64,000 nucleotides of DNA, from NCBI GenBank assembly GCA_036365455.1, contig JAWQUS010000025.1, forward strand, positions 24,216,001 to 24,280,000, read 5' to 3'. A program made the translations under genes and the position numbers. The notes below the pieces were generated by a model, which worked only from the letters and a program-made list of their open reading frames with translations, searched no databases and had not been told where the DNA came from. The first letter of the stretch is position 1. Each line of letters begins with the position of its first letter. Of this stretch, positions 21,467 through 33,158 are shown one piece after another. Source of the stretch: Macrosoma leucophasiata (Eukaryota; Arthropoda; Insecta; Lepidoptera; Hedylidae).

Positions 21467-21820
21467 AAATATTATTCACAAGCATGTGTTAATGCGAAAT
21501 GATATAAAACGACATGAAAATTTGATAGCAATGACAACGACAATAGCAATGTCGATAGGCGGTCGCACCCCTGGTTTCTGTGTTGATGTCTATGGGCTGT
21601 AGTCATCACTTAACATGAATGTGAACTGCATGCTTGTTCATTACATTAAAAAAAACACGGATTGACTGAAATGGCAAACTTGATAACCGCTTATGAATTT
21701 TGAGCTGAGATGATAAATAGGTATAAACGCTTTAATTCTCGAATCATTATACTTACCTACTTTTAGGTGTTTGACTGGTTAGGTTATCATTAACGATCTA
21801 TTTGTACTATCTCGCTCTAA

Positions 21821-22125
21821 ACTGCCTCGGTAGCCTAGTGGTAGCAGGCCACTACTACTACGCTGGGATCGTGGGTTCAATTCCCGGGTCGGGGGATATT
21901 AGAGATAACGTCGTAAAATCATTTATCTCTGGTTCTATTGGGATTTCTCAATTTTCTGGAAGTTTTCTAGTACCTTAATGATTGGTAATATCAATGAGCT
22001 AGCCAACTGTTACCTACATGTGCCCAAACGTAACCGGCTAATCGTGGGTGTTTGCATGTATACTCGAATGCATGCAGTTTCTACTCTGGCTACCCCTTCG
22101 AGGAAAACAGGCGTGAAGTTACGTT
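21821..22125 (+). mobile_element. S1 SINE, full length, +
   Basis: actgcctcggtagcctagtg, B-box gggttcaattcccgg, to ggcgtgaagttacgtt. The body is diverged from the other copies. Confidence 0.85.
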
Positions 22126-22394
22126 ATTTGTACTATTTTTGCTTAATTACCACTTGAAACACAAAATCAAATGTATATGTATAGGTAAGTGCGTCAAACA
22201 GCTTCTCCTCGCAAGTGACAAATGGTCCACAAAATAAATCACTCTGACTCCGGGAGCCAATGAATGCATACTAATTGAGCTCCATTAATTAGAGGCACAA
22301 GGTACAGCTAGCTTTATAAATGGAATAACACTTCGGTACACCACAGCAGCATGCATTCGTTGGATTCCAACACATTTTTTTTTCACAGATTTTC

Positions 22395-22691
22395 ACTGGT
22401 GGTAGAGCTCCAGTGACGGAGCTCGCGGGCGTAGGCACCACCGCATTACCTAATATACTTGCCGCTAAATGGTAGTGTTCATCACTATCGTGTTCCGGTC
22501 AGGTGGTAATGTACGGCCCTGTAATTTCCGGCACAGAGGCATAACACCTAATGTCTCAAGAGTGGCAGCGCATCTGCATTTTGACCTCTGGTCATTGTGT
22601 GGTTGTCTATAGGCTGCAGTCATCACTTAACATCAATGTGAACTGCATGCTTGTTTGCCACTTTTATTACATAAAAAAAAAAAAAAAAAAA
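22395..22691 (+). mobile_element. A-element, full length, +
   Basis: actggtggtagagctccagt to ttacat plus 19 A. Long pure A tail suggests a young copy. Confidence 0.88.
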
Positions 22692-22904
22692 CATATCATG
22701 GAAGTAAATTTGGCTTATTCCCGTAAATTATCCTATTTTCAAGAAATTTCGAGCGTTAATATTAATGTGATATAGTATGTAGAAAATATAACAGAACAAG
22801 AGATTTCGGAACTTAATTCTTCTACCGATAAAAGTTGTGAGAAGCATGGAGAATGATGCGCGCGAAGACCAGTGATGATATTCTCTGCCTAGTAGAGAGG
22901 CTGC

Positions 22905-23199
22905 CTGCAAGAGGTGATACGCTAATTTGAATAAATCCTATATAATAATAACCCGCCGTCGGATTGTTTCAAACCGCCCATAAGGCCTTCGATATGGTTA
23001 AACAACTGCTATCTATCAATAGCAACCGGGACCGACGGCTTAACCTGCCCTCCGATGCACGAAAACGAGCATTTTTCAATTTGCTGACGGTCACCCATCA
23101 CACACCCGACCGCGTCCGTATCGCTTAAACGATTCAATCGCTTACGATCTACACCAGCTGCAAGAGGTGATGCACTAATTTCAATAAATCCTGTATATA
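22905..23199 (-). mobile_element. 5S-derived SINE without LINE tail, between 40-bp direct repeats
   Basis: SINE part 22945-23157, head (ctgacggtcacccatcacac, gatctacaccag) on the right. Flanks ctgcaagaggtgata... (22905-22944) and ctgcaagaggtgatg... (23158-23199) match at about 36 of 40 bases. Confidence 0.75.
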
Positions 23200-23544
23200 C
23201 ATACATATTTTAAGCTAACTTTACGTATCTTGCCAAATAATTATTAATCAAGCGTATAGTTATTTCTAGGTATATTTACTAATAGCTAACGCTCCGAACC
23301 AATTAATATTTGAAGGCAGATTGATTACCTGTGATAACACCATTATGCCAAGATATCAGGTACTGGCAGATGTTGTTAGTTAATTCGGCGACCTTGTAGT
23401 GTATGGTGCGGGTTATTAGCTTATATTATGCAAAATGTATAACAGTTGCATCTTCAGTAATACCTTGTAGTACATGGTGTTAAACACCATCATGTTTCAG
23501 TTATTGGGTAATGATTGACTTCTATAACCACCACATGTGTCCAC

Positions 23545-23831
23545 CTTTTTCTTTATGCAATAGAAATGGCAAACAAGCATTTAGTTCACATCGATGCCAA
23601 GCGATGACTACAGCCTACAGACATCGACACAATGACCAGAGGTCAACATGCAGATGCGCCGCCACTCCTGAGGCCCAAGGTGTAATGCCCCTGTGTCGGA
23701 AATTACAGGGCCGTACAGTACCACCTGACTGGAACACGATAGTGCTGAACATTACCATTTAGCGGCACGTATATTAGGTAATGCGATGGTGCATACCCCG
23801 CGAGCTCCGTCACTGGAGCTCTACCACCAGT
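23545..23831 (-). mobile_element. A-element, full length, -
   Basis: tttttctttatgcaatagaa to ctaccaccagt. Confidence 0.82.
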
Positions 23832-24050
23832 AAAATCTGTATTGTTAATACCATTGTGTCTGCTTACGAGACAGTGAACGTACCCATTCCCTGTCCCATG
23901 TACCATATGTGACCATTTGTATTGTTTAAGGTAATGCGATGGTGCATACGCCCGCGAGCTCTGTCACTGGAGCTCTACCACCAGTAAAATCTGTATTGTT
24001 AAAACCATTGTGTCTGCTTATGGGACAGTGAACGTACCCATGTCCCTGAT
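23776..24050. repeat. 153-bp tandem duplication of A-element head plus flank
   Basis: aggtaatgcgatggtgcata starts at 23776 and again at 23929; both continue through caccagtaaaatctgtattg to gacagtgaacgtacccat. The mariner starts three bases after the second unit. Confidence 0.85.
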
Positions 24051-24053
24051 ATA

Positions 24054-25331
24054 CGAGGGCCACACTAACAGTTCTCATAAATTAAAAAACTGAGCAAACT
24101 AGCAAATTATGAGTTTTATTATATCTCATCAAAATAGTGTCCATTCACATCAATACATCGCTGCATTCGGTGGAACCACCGAGAAAAGCACTTTGCCCAC
24201 TCGTCCTGAGGGGTCTCTTTGACGGCATTTTGAAATGCAGTTACTGCTTTATCGGCGCCCATAAAACGTTTTCCTCGAAGTTTTTCTTTTATTTTGGGGA
24301 ATAAATAAAAATCGCAAGGTGCGAGGTTAGGGATATACGGTGGGTGACCCAGTGATTCCACGTCTAACGTCGCCAAACAGTCGGTCGTTCGCCTGGCGGT
24401 TTCCAACTAGGCGTTGTCATGATGAAGGAGGTCGTCGTCGAGGTCGCTTCTCCCGAACTTTTTCCAAGACAAGAGGCAAACAATTGGTAGTGTACCACTC
24501 TGCAGTAACTGATTTTTAATCCTCCAAAACAATTGTTGCATAATGACCTCTCCTTCCAAAAAACAATGACACCAAATGTTTTCCCACGCTTCGACCTCTC
24601 TTCAATTTAGTTGGCAACTGCTCGGATGGAAACACCCACTGAGCAGACTGTCTTTTGGTTTCCGGATCATAACAGTACATCCAGCTTTCGTCACCCGTAA
24701 CTATATCAAACACAGCATTTGAGTCACCTCCGTTATATCTTTGAACCGTTACACGACACCAATCAACACAGTTTTTGGGCCTCGGTCAAAATATGGGGTA
24801 TCCATCGGGCACAAATCTTCCTGACCGCTAAATGATCATGGAGGATTTTGTGTACTTGACTCATACCGATACCTAAGCTTGTCCGAATCTATTCATAGGT
24901 TACTCTCTTATCAGTCTCTGTCATACGCCGCACAACACCGATGTTATCTTCAGTCGACGCCATAGGAGGTTGTCCGCTACGCAGATTATCAGTGAGATTA
25001 ATGCGTCCACGTTTAAACTCATTAAACCAGTTATAAACAATGGCACAAGACGGGGCTCGTCGTAAAAGGCTAACCAAAGTCTATCATAACTCTCTTGTTG
25101 ACTTAAATGACATCGAAAGTCATAAAAAATAATTTATTTTCTCACGTTAAATTCATGCTGACGTGACACAGACAATTTTCACTTTGCCGCTAAAGCGTAA
25201 AACAAATGACAAATGAATGAAATACATACTCAATAATTTTAGCATACAATTCCATTTTCAAAATGTAAACAATTTTTTTTATAATATTGTTTATAAGTGG
25301 CCAGTGCTAAAAACTTTCAGTGTCACCCTCG
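24054..25331 (-). mobile_element. Full-length mariner transposon, 1278 bp
   Basis: Inverted ends cgagggccacact (24054) and the complement of agtgtcaccctcg (25331) match over about 20 bp with a few differences. TA duplications flank both sides (24052-24053 and 25332-25333). Size and ends are typical of mariner. It sits just after a local tandem duplication of an A-element head. Confidence 0.92.
24119..25130 (-). pseudogene. Mariner transposase, DD34D type, decayed
   Basis: Three recognisable blocks on the minus strand: N-terminal helix-turn-helix region (25077-24889, with YNWFNEFKRGR), central block with first catalytic Asp (24713-24516, TGDESW), and C-terminal block (24406-24119, HPPYIPNLAPCDF). 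Between HHDNA near 24410 and CDF there are 34 residues, the mariner DD34D spacing. A TAG follows HHDNA, and several stops and shifts lie between 24889 and 24713 and at the N-terminus. Not functional. Confidence 0.9.
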
Positions 25332-25583
25332 TATTTTCGAAGTATACCAAAAATGGAGGCGAAAGTGCAGATTTATATTGTCACCCTTGATACCTAGTGG
25401 CCGTGTGCTATATTATATTTATTGAATGTATAATCGAGTTTGTGTTAAAAGCTTTGTGCGATTAATATTTTGTGCTTTTCTGTAATGTGTAATCATCTAG
25501 TTTGTATTCCCATCATATTTTTGACGACCACATTTTCCTTAAAGTTAAATCAATCTATAGCAAACCACGAGAGTTAAACAGTC

Positions 25584-25868
25584 ACTGGTGGTAGAGCTCC
25601 AGCGACGGAGCTCGCGGACGTAAGCATCAGCGCATTGCCTAATATATTTGCCGCTAAATGGTAGTGTTCAGCACTATCGTGTTCTGGTCAGGTGGTAATG
25701 TACGGCCCTGTAATTTCCGGCATAGAGGCATAACACCTTAGGCCTCATGGGTGGTAACGCATCTGCATTTTGACCTTGGTCTTTGTGTGGGTGTCTTTAG
25801 GCTGCAGTCATCACTTAACATCTATGTGAACTGCATGCTTGATTGCCACTTTTATTACATAAAAAAAA
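25584..25868 (+). mobile_element. A-element, full length, +
   Basis: actggtggtagagctccagc to ttacataaaaaaaa. Confidence 0.85.
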
Positions 25869-26540
25869 GAAGAAGAAAATTCTTCCGCTAAAGGGCTGTG
25901 GGGTCGTTACGTCCCAACGACCCATAACGAGAGTAAAACAGTATGTATATGTCAATTATTGTAAAATTTTCATTAAGGCGTTAAGTAGCCTGAATGGCTT
26001 TGGCAAAACGGAGTTCAACATATATATGTCAAAATTTGAGCGATCTAGCGGATACTCGCTGTACTTGGTCGAAAAGATCAAAGATAAGTAATTATAGAGG
26101 AGACAAGCATTCTTGTGCTTAGTAATATTGCATCACAGTGATTATACTACTAGAACGGTTTAACTATTTTGAATACAACAACAAACATTACAACCGTTCC
26201 ATATTTATGTGTATAAAAGTGATCAAAGGGCACTTAACACTTTTGTAGGGATTCTGGAATACCTACTTTCCCTCATGCATAAAAAAATCAAAAGAATAAA
26301 GTCCAATTCAGACCTGAGCGTTATCCGCTGCTGACTACGGTAGCAAAACCGCATGGAGATGCGGTAAAATCGCTGTTCACACCTAAGCGGAAAGTTTCGC
26401 TACCGGTACGGGTAGCGAGCGAAACTTGCTTGATTTTTGCTCTATTTCAGCGTTGCGAGCGGTCTAATCTTCGATAATTCAAAAACTTAATTTTTTTATG
26501 TACATAAAAATGGTGGGCTATTGTGCTATGTATGACTTTA

Positions 26541-26745
26541 TGGTGATAGAACTTTAATGAACGAGCTCGATGGCGTGAACACCTCCTTATCACCTACTTT
26601 ACCTACCAGTGAATGATAATCTCCATGTCGACCGTTTATTATATTCTGGTAAGGTGGTAATATACAGTGGTATAGCTTTGGTGGCCAAGCTCCAGGGCAA
26701 GCGAGTACCACCACATTTCCCAATTTACATTTCATGAATGGTACC
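26541..26745 (+). repeat. Two degenerate A-element heads
   Basis: 26541-26660 (tggtgatagaactttaatga, ctggtaaggtggtaatatac) and 26664-26745 (ggtatagctttggtggccaa, gcgagtaccaccacattt). Old copies. Confidence 0.45.
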
Positions 26746-26812
26746 TACTGCAAGCGATAATAGTAGTTACGTAAGTAGAAAAATGGTAGGTATCACCTAT
26801 CATTACAAATCG

Positions 26813-27300
26813 AAGACGGCGGACATAATTAGTTTTCGAAAATATGATATGGACTCAATTTCACGGTTTCTTGGGGTACAGATTTTTCAAATCCAAGATG
26901 GCGGACAGATTTTTTTCGATCTTAATTTCATAGTTTCTTGGAGTGCTGATTACGAAAATGGCATCCATTTGCGAAACGGATGCCATTTTCGCAATCAGCA
27001 CCCCAAGAAACCTCGAAATTGACACCCATATCACAGTTTGGAAAATAATTATGTCCGCCATTTTGGATCTGAAAAATAATGTCAGTTTCGTAATGAGCAC
27101 TCCAAGAAACCTAGAAATTGATACATAAAACAATTGTGTCCATGACGTCAAAGCCATTATCATATTTCGATATGAAAAATCTTTCCACCATCTTGGATCT
27201 GAAAACAGGTTGCATGTTCGAAATCAGCATTCCAAGAAATCATGAATTTGATACCCATACCTCTTTTTCGAAAAACAATTGTGTTCGCCATTTTGGCTTT
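26813..27300. repeat. Tandem and inverted repeat with gccattttggatct units
   Basis: Units of about 100-125 bp (…ccatttt-g, aatcagcac-ccaagaaacc…) run left-to-right on one side and inverted on the other of a centre at about 26972. Arms at the centre: tggagtgctgattacgaaaa then tggcatcc against their inverse. Explains the long frames on both strands. Confidence 0.75.
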
Positions 27301-27397
27301 ATTTCAATTACTATTCTTATTTTATTCCAACTACTATTTTTATTTCACTATTTTACTAGTTTTATTTCAACTATTTCTTATTTTACTATGGTCTAGC

Positions 27398-27450
27398 GGA
27401 ACTTGTTTCGCCGGATAGGTGGAACTTGTTTCGCCGGATAGGCGAAACTA
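27398..27450 (+). repeat. 24-bp tandem repeat
   Basis: ggaacttgtttcgccggata twice, then gcgaaac. Confidence 0.7.
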
Positions 27451-27639
27451 TTAGCTTTTCCTCGCTTGTTCATCTGCGGGGACTTCAGGTATAAATACAG
27501 TAATACACTCTTGAAACACCTTTAGTCCCATTAGTTTAATTCATTAGTTCGACCGTTGAACTGGTGAGAATTTTTTTTCTCATTCTACTGTCAGCCTAAA
27601 AACCTCCTCTACCTCTGAACACATCTGTAAACTATATAT

Positions 27640-27745
27640 ACTCTACCTGTGAACAAAATTTCATCGAAATCCGTTCAGCCGCTTTAGCATGACTGACCAA
27701 CAACAAACAAACATCCATACTTTCACATTTATAATAGTAAGTAGG
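27640..27745 (+). repeat. Repeat 3' end with caaacaaacat
   Basis: aaatttcatcgaaatccgtt, then acaaacaaacatccatactt and ttataatagtaagtagg: a common insect repeat end. Confidence 0.5.
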
Positions 27746-28770
27746 ATTGAAAAATATCTGTAAGATTGTAAAATATCTTACACAAAAAATAGGTACCTAC
27801 TTGCTTACTCATATAATTTTAGTAAGTAGCAATGTAGGTAAAGTACAAGTAGGTATAGCAAGTATAAAGAGTAATCAACTATATACATGTATTCCTTCAG
27901 TTAATTTGTGTTTCTTTTTCTACGTCAACGATCCGTGTCTCAATGTCAATATTGTCAATGTATTTATATTCTTTGACAACAACATAAAACCAACTCGCGC
28001 AAAAACATAGGAAATGGGCACTATTTAGTAAAATATTCAGTCCGTAAACACTCGTGTTGTATAGTAATATATGTTTTGTTAGGTTTTACTCATAACTTCG
28101 CAGTAACATCCCTAAATACATAAGTTTATATGCCGACAGCACGCTGTACATCCTCCCGTCACAAAGGGCCGTAGCCGACTAGCCAACTGACGTTGACTGA
28201 TATTACAGTATGGCGGGACGAAGAAGCTCGCGCTCATGCACGGAAATTTCGACATTTAGTAATTTTCAGTAATAAAAAACACCAAAAAAATAAAACTCTT
28301 AAGTCAAACTGTAAAAACTTTAAAGCCTTTTCTCTTTCAATAAAAACGAAGCAAAAAGATTGTGCCGTTTTGGAGAACATTTGCTTTTTATGACAAAAAT
28401 GGGTGCATTTTGAAATGGTTTTTCTAAAAGGGGGTTACACCAAATATAACATTCTGTTCTAGTCAAAATATTAATTGAATCCTTGCCTGTCATCGTGTAT
28501 TTTTATATTGCGGATTCAATTAACAGTTTTTTCTAGAATTTGACTTAAATCATGTACGAATTTAGGCATTTCATCTATTTTAAGGCCATCTAATTAGCGG
28601 TTAACAAACAATAGAAATGGTTTAAATTGCACGCATACTCTGAAATGGAACGGTTTATTTATATTAATCATATTGTGATTATAACCGCATATTATAGGTT
28701 AATAGAATTAGTGGTGGTGCATGGTAGTGAGTTTAGGATTTCATTGTACAAATTAAACCAGTGAAATTGT
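27746..28770. other. Stretch without recognised gene
   Basis: AT-rich. Frames of 66-92 codons show no family features; no repeats matched inside the window. Confidence 0.4.
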
Positions 28771-28772
28771 AT

Positions 28773-29194
28773 GGCCCCGTTATAAATATCGCAGAGACAA
28801 AAAAAAACTAAGTTCTCAGGAGTGGTGACGCATCTGCATTTTGACCTCTGGTCTTTGGGTGGGTGTCTATAGGCTGCAGTCATCACTTTTTTATGTAATG
28901 GAAGCGGCAAAGAAGCATGCAGTTCACATTGATGTTAAGTGGTCAAATGCAGATGCGTTGTCACTCCTGAGGTCTGAGGTGTTATGCCTCTATGCTGGAA
29001 ATTACAGGGCCGTACATTACCACCTGACCGGAACACGATATTGCTGAACACTACCATTTAGCAGTAAGTTTATTAGGTAATGCGGTGGGGCCTACGCCCG
29101 CGAACTCCGACACTGGAGCTCTACCAATTCATCACAATCACTTAACATCAGTTATGAACTGCATGCTAGTTTGCTTTCTTCATGACAAAAAAAC
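28773..29194 (+). mobile_element. A-element + split by a second A-element
   Basis: Outer copy parts: 28773-28886 and 29129-29194. The inner insert is 28887-29128. tcatcac on both sides (28880-28886, 29129-29135) is the target duplication of the inner one. Confidence 0.8.
28887..29128 (-). mobile_element. A-element, - (nested)
   Basis: Poly(T), atgtaatggaagcggcaaag to gagctctacca, with about 40 bp missing in the 3' half. 7-bp target duplication. Confidence 0.83.
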
Positions 29195-29199
29195 CAGCA

Positions 29200-29385
29200 A
29201 TGTTCATGTTACACCCACTGCTGTTATAGCTGAGGATACTATACTCAAACTTGAGGACAATTATGTAAACGTTGGACAAACGTCCAGGCAGGTAGACAAC
29301 TTCGAAATCGTCAATTCCCGAATCCAACTCGGATGGACAGCCTACGGGAAGCTACGACATATCATCTCGTCCAGTTGCTACTCTA
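29200..29385 (+). mobile_element. LINE L-b reverse transcriptase fragment
   Basis: Reads DNYVNVGQTSRQVDNFE then RIQLGWTAYGKLRHI, the block just upstream of the C-terminus in this reverse transcriptase group. Truncated on both sides; begins right after an A-element poly(A) tail. Confidence 0.72.
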
Positions 29386-29676
29386 CCACTAGGCGTTGGA
29401 TTGGTAGGGGAGAGGGGGGGGGCGCGCTCACAAAGCCCCCGTGGACGAGCCTTGGATGGAGGTGAAGTGCGAGGGGGGAACCGGAGCAGTGTTTATAGTG
29501 TACCCGGAGCCTACGAAAGAGACAATCGGCTAGTTTCAATCAATCAATCATGTATTTATTTGCATGAAACGTAGGTAAATTACAGAAGTTGACAGAGATA
29601 ATTTGTGGCCTTATACATTTTGTCGAATAAATGACGTGCAAATTTTGTGATAAACAGTGATATTGTATTAACTACA

Positions 29677-29900
29677 TTAGTTGCCTAACTAGCATAGTTG
29701 CCTAACTAGCATAGTTGGCAATAGATGGCGCTACTGCTACCATAAAGCAAGGCAATAAATGTGAAGGAAAGATTTGACAAATCGGGCAGGACTTCAGTAG
29801 CTCAATTGGAAGAGCGGCTGGACTAGATTCTCAGTAGGCCGCGAGTTCGAGTCGCGCCTGAAGTCAAATTTTTTTTTCCATTTTTTCTTATAAATAAAAT
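29677..29900 (+). mobile_element. S2 tRNA-like SINE, full length, +
   Basis: Leader ttgcctaactagcatagttg (duplicated once, 20 bp), aatgtgaaggaaagatttga, then tRNA-like head ttcagtagctcaattggaag with B-box gcgagttcgagtcgcgc, and tail aaatttttttttccattttt. Confidence 0.85.
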
Positions 29901-30272
29901 ACGTCCGACAATGTTATAGCGTAATATTGAGTGAAATTGAATATATATAATTAATTCTAAATTGATGAATAATACAACATACATTCTCATTTTTCATAGG
30001 TAACATACATTCGAATTTAAGTGAATATTATGTCAAATACGGTGATAGAATCCAATTCCAAATTAATATAAATAGAAGTATACAATTCACTTTATTCTTA
30101 AGTTAGCTTTTTTGTAAGTTAACACACTCAGTAATTGAATAAAATCATTTTTCAAGTAGCTATGTTTTGATTTGCCTTATAAATGTATTATAAGGAAGAA
30201 TTTTGATGTGATTAGGAATAGCATTAATTATTCGTTTCGATTTCCTAGAGCGTTAGTTATTTCTGCTGTAAG
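29901..30272. other. Stretch without recognised gene
   Basis: AT-rich, nothing recognised. Confidence 0.4.
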
Positions 30273-30432
30273 ACTGCCTACGCAAGCACGGAGAGATCGG
30301 TATTGATCAAGTCTTGTTCTCAAAATTGTCGACAAATTTTACATAGGTAAGGTGCAAAAGATATAACGCTTTAGAGACCTGAAATAAGCCAAAGTCTTCT
30401 TAGGTCGATGTGCAACATTTCTTGTAAGATTC
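30273..30432 (-). repeat. M1 foldback family, partial, -
   Basis: Inverse of the 14467-14610 half: tcttaggtcgatgtgcaac, gcctacgcaagca, tattgatcaagtc-tgttct. Older copy. Confidence 0.55.
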
Positions 30433-30750
30433 TGTATAATGTGACTTGATATAAAATAAAAAGGCTCGTTTAGATTCTTAAGTACATACGAATACATGCC
30501 AATCAACAAACATCGCATCACAAACACGGCGTGGCAGATTGCTTATTCAAACGTCATAACGTTTCAGGGACTTCAAAAGAAAAAAAGAAACCCAGATATC
30601 TGTGTCATTTGTTTATTGAGACTGTTTTCAAAACTAGTGTATTCTTATTTGTAGGGGTCTACGTATATGCGTAAATAAAAATGGGATATATGGGAAAGTG
30701 ATAAAAATGTTAGCAAGGGGGTCTACAAGAAAAATAGTTTGGGAACCTCA

Positions 30751-30983
30751 GACTACAACCTTCACAAAAACCAAAGGTCAAAATACGAATGCGTTCCACC
30801 CCTGAGACCTAAGGCGACCTGAGGCCTAAAGTGTTATGCCTCTGTGCCGGAAATTACAGGACCGTACATTACCACCTAACCGGAACACGATAGTGCGGAA
30901 CACTGCCATTAAGCGGGAAGTAAATTAGGTAATGCGGTGGTGCCTACGCCCACGAGCTCCGTCACTGGAGTTCTACCATCAGT
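30751..30983 (-). mobile_element. A-element without 3' tail, -
   Basis: gactacaaccttcacaaaaa to gttctaccatcagt, with a duplicated gacctaaggcgacctgaggc inside. Confidence 0.75.
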
Positions 30984-32464
30984 AATAAACACCACCAGTA
31001 ACCATACCACCGGTAACGTAACATCAAGGAGTGCATTGAAAGATACTGTCGTTTTTCCGCATATTGAGGCATTTTTGAGTGGGAATCATAAGGTATGATT
31101 TATTATACAGGTTAAATTAGAATTTTATGCCAATGTAGGAAAAAATCTTTGAAATGTAAAGGAGATGTTGCGAGCTCGGCTCTGGTTCGTACACGTCCTC
31201 AAAAAATGGGTAAATTAAAGAAGAATCCGAAAAAAATACAATTAATTTATTCAAGAATATATTTTGGAGTTACAACCACATTTAATTCAAACGATTTTAT
31301 CATTTTCAACGTCGTTAAACATGGCGGCGATACAACCGACACTTGGGATCAATCGATTTTGATAGTAATTAGAAAATATTACTTTTTCTCCAAGTACTAT
31401 ATAATCAAAATACAATTTAAAAAATAAAAATGTCAAAATGACATCGCCCGCCATATTCACCATGTTGGTTTTGAGTTGCAATTCTAACTGCAAATAATAT
31501 TTTGTAACTGCAAACAAAGCTAAATAAGTGAAAATATGCAGTTTAAAACGTTTTTATATTGATTTTCCCTGTTTAATGATATTGTGTACAATACATGGCC
31601 GGAGGTCCATACATTTTTGCAACAACTCCTTTGCACCTCAAACAATAAAAGATAGCTCTTTGTTTTATTTATGTTCAACAGATGATGATCATTGTACTTT
31701 TTGTACCTGCTTGTGACGTCACACGCTTGTATACACCTACGAAATCAATTATGAATTCAATAAAAAATAAATATCATCATCAATTTAGCGTTTTCGTGAA
31801 TAGTTTGCTTAATAAAAGTTGTTTGGTTTTGTACAATGAATCTAATACTGGTTTTATTTTCAAACTAACCCCCTTATTCATACATTAGATACGTTTTAGC
31901 TATAGAATGCTTTGTCTTTGTCAGTTACATTGTCTAATGTGCAGGATAGAAAAAGACGAAGGAGAGATTAACAACACTTTAGCTAAAATACGGGGTTACT
32001 CTTTTTTTCACTTTTAATTTTTATAACTCTTCTACAATAATGCACCATTTTAATGATTTTTATGATTTTACTTTTCATTCTTGTGTTACTTTCGGACTAT
32101 GTCTTAATACCCTATTTTATTTGACTTATCATACATCACATGTTTCTACGGAACCGTCAGTTAGTGAGTCCGCTCTTTCCCGGATTTTTTGCACGTCAAA
32201 TATACAAGGCGAATTAATTTTTCAGACGGAAAAAGCGAAATGTTGTGCCCCAGAGAGCTTTATGTGTTTTCGATGTTAAGAATGGATAAGGTTGGGTGTG
32301 TCACGTTTTATTCAATTTGGATCCTCTGAAGCGTCTTCACCATTCCTCGAGTTTAAACAGTTTTTTTAACACAGTTACACCTTAGATGGAGTTTACTTAA
32401 AGCTTTGAAGATCATTGAGATTTTTTGTCGGAAATGTGGGTATCTAAAATACTTTTGAAAGTTT
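30984..32464. other. Stretch without recognised gene
   Basis: Low in known repeats. Frames of 62-92 codons (31149-31427 +, 31528-31716 +, 32040-32279 +) show no motif or splice context that would support a gene. Confidence 0.4.
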
Positions 32465-32530
32465 TAGTATGTATGTATCTTCACGGCATGTCCCTAATGG
32501 GGTAAGCAGAGAGTGTGAAACGCCAGATAA
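32465..32530 (-). repeat. 3'-end scrap of LINE family L-a
   Basis: Matches 41675-41735: tatgtatcttcacggcatgt and gcagagagtgtgaa. About 65 bp only. Confidence 0.55.
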
Positions 32531-33158
32531 CCATTCATCGACGGAGGTCATTGCACGTGGTACACCTATTTAGTCCACCTGGGTGAACCAGGGGGAAAGT
32601 TTTCTAACCGTGGTACACCTATTTTGAATTGGGTGTACCCTGGTACAAGGCGCTGACGCAGTTTTCGTTTTCCATGTTCTAACATTGTTGCGGTCTCCTG
32701 TACAGTTAGTTAAAGTCATTAGTGTAATTTTTAATTCAAATGAATAAGTGTAAGTAGATATTTTTGTTTCTTTTAAACCGACAGCCCCCGACTTGCGTAA
32801 CTGGTTTGCGCAAGTATTAATGTTATAATTTGAGTAATAACATGTACGCATAACATTTCCAGTTGGGGACATTTGATTATAAAATTGTCGAATCGTTAAA
32901 GTTGTTACTCTGTGGAACCAACAAAGGTTTTCACAAAGTAATCATTTTAACGTTTGTCATAAAATTCAATGTTTTATCCAGTTAATGAGTTTTCGTGGTA
33001 ATCTCTGGTTTATTTTATCACAAGCTTTTGTTTGTTCTGTTGGTATCTGTTTTTTGTAAAACCAATTGATTTCATAAATGTGAGGTGTTTATTGAGTGTA
33101 AAAGTAAAATGGAGGTGGACAAGATAAGATTTTTGCGGCATATGTTCAATAGTTATTT
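32531..33158. other. Stretch without recognised gene
   Basis: Contains two near copies of cgtggtacacctattt (32555 and 32609) and otherwise unique AT-rich sequence. Confidence 0.4.

Larger units (their letters stand above)
20901..21570. mobile_element. DNA transposon remnant with GGGTGCGACCGCC ends
   Basis: gggtgcgaccgcctatc at 20901 and its exact inverse ending at 21570, with further matching (tcgttgtcattgct, attttcatgtcg). CTG flanks both ends (20898-20900, 21571-21573): a 3-bp target duplication. It contains an S3 SINE and an S2 foldback, no transposase. Confidence 0.75.
20696..21655 (+). mobile_element. Diverged A-element split by a 670-bp DNA element
   Basis: Parts 20696-20900 and 21571-21655 together form one older + copy ending tacattaaaaaaaa. 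The insert is 20901-21570. Confidence 0.75.

Noticed and set aside
21054..21467. 137-codon plus-strand frame
   Set aside because: Runs through an S3 SINE and an S2 foldback; its repeated amino-acid pattern is the palindrome.
26738..27163. Frames of 94-100 codons on both strands
   Set aside because: Produced by the foldback tandem repeat; same peptide motif occurs on both strands.
29810..29860. Functional tRNA genes at tRNA-like sites (29810, 21821, 38401, 44905)
   Set aside because: Heads are fused to SINE bodies, stems are imperfect, and the same units are dispersed; these are SINE heads.
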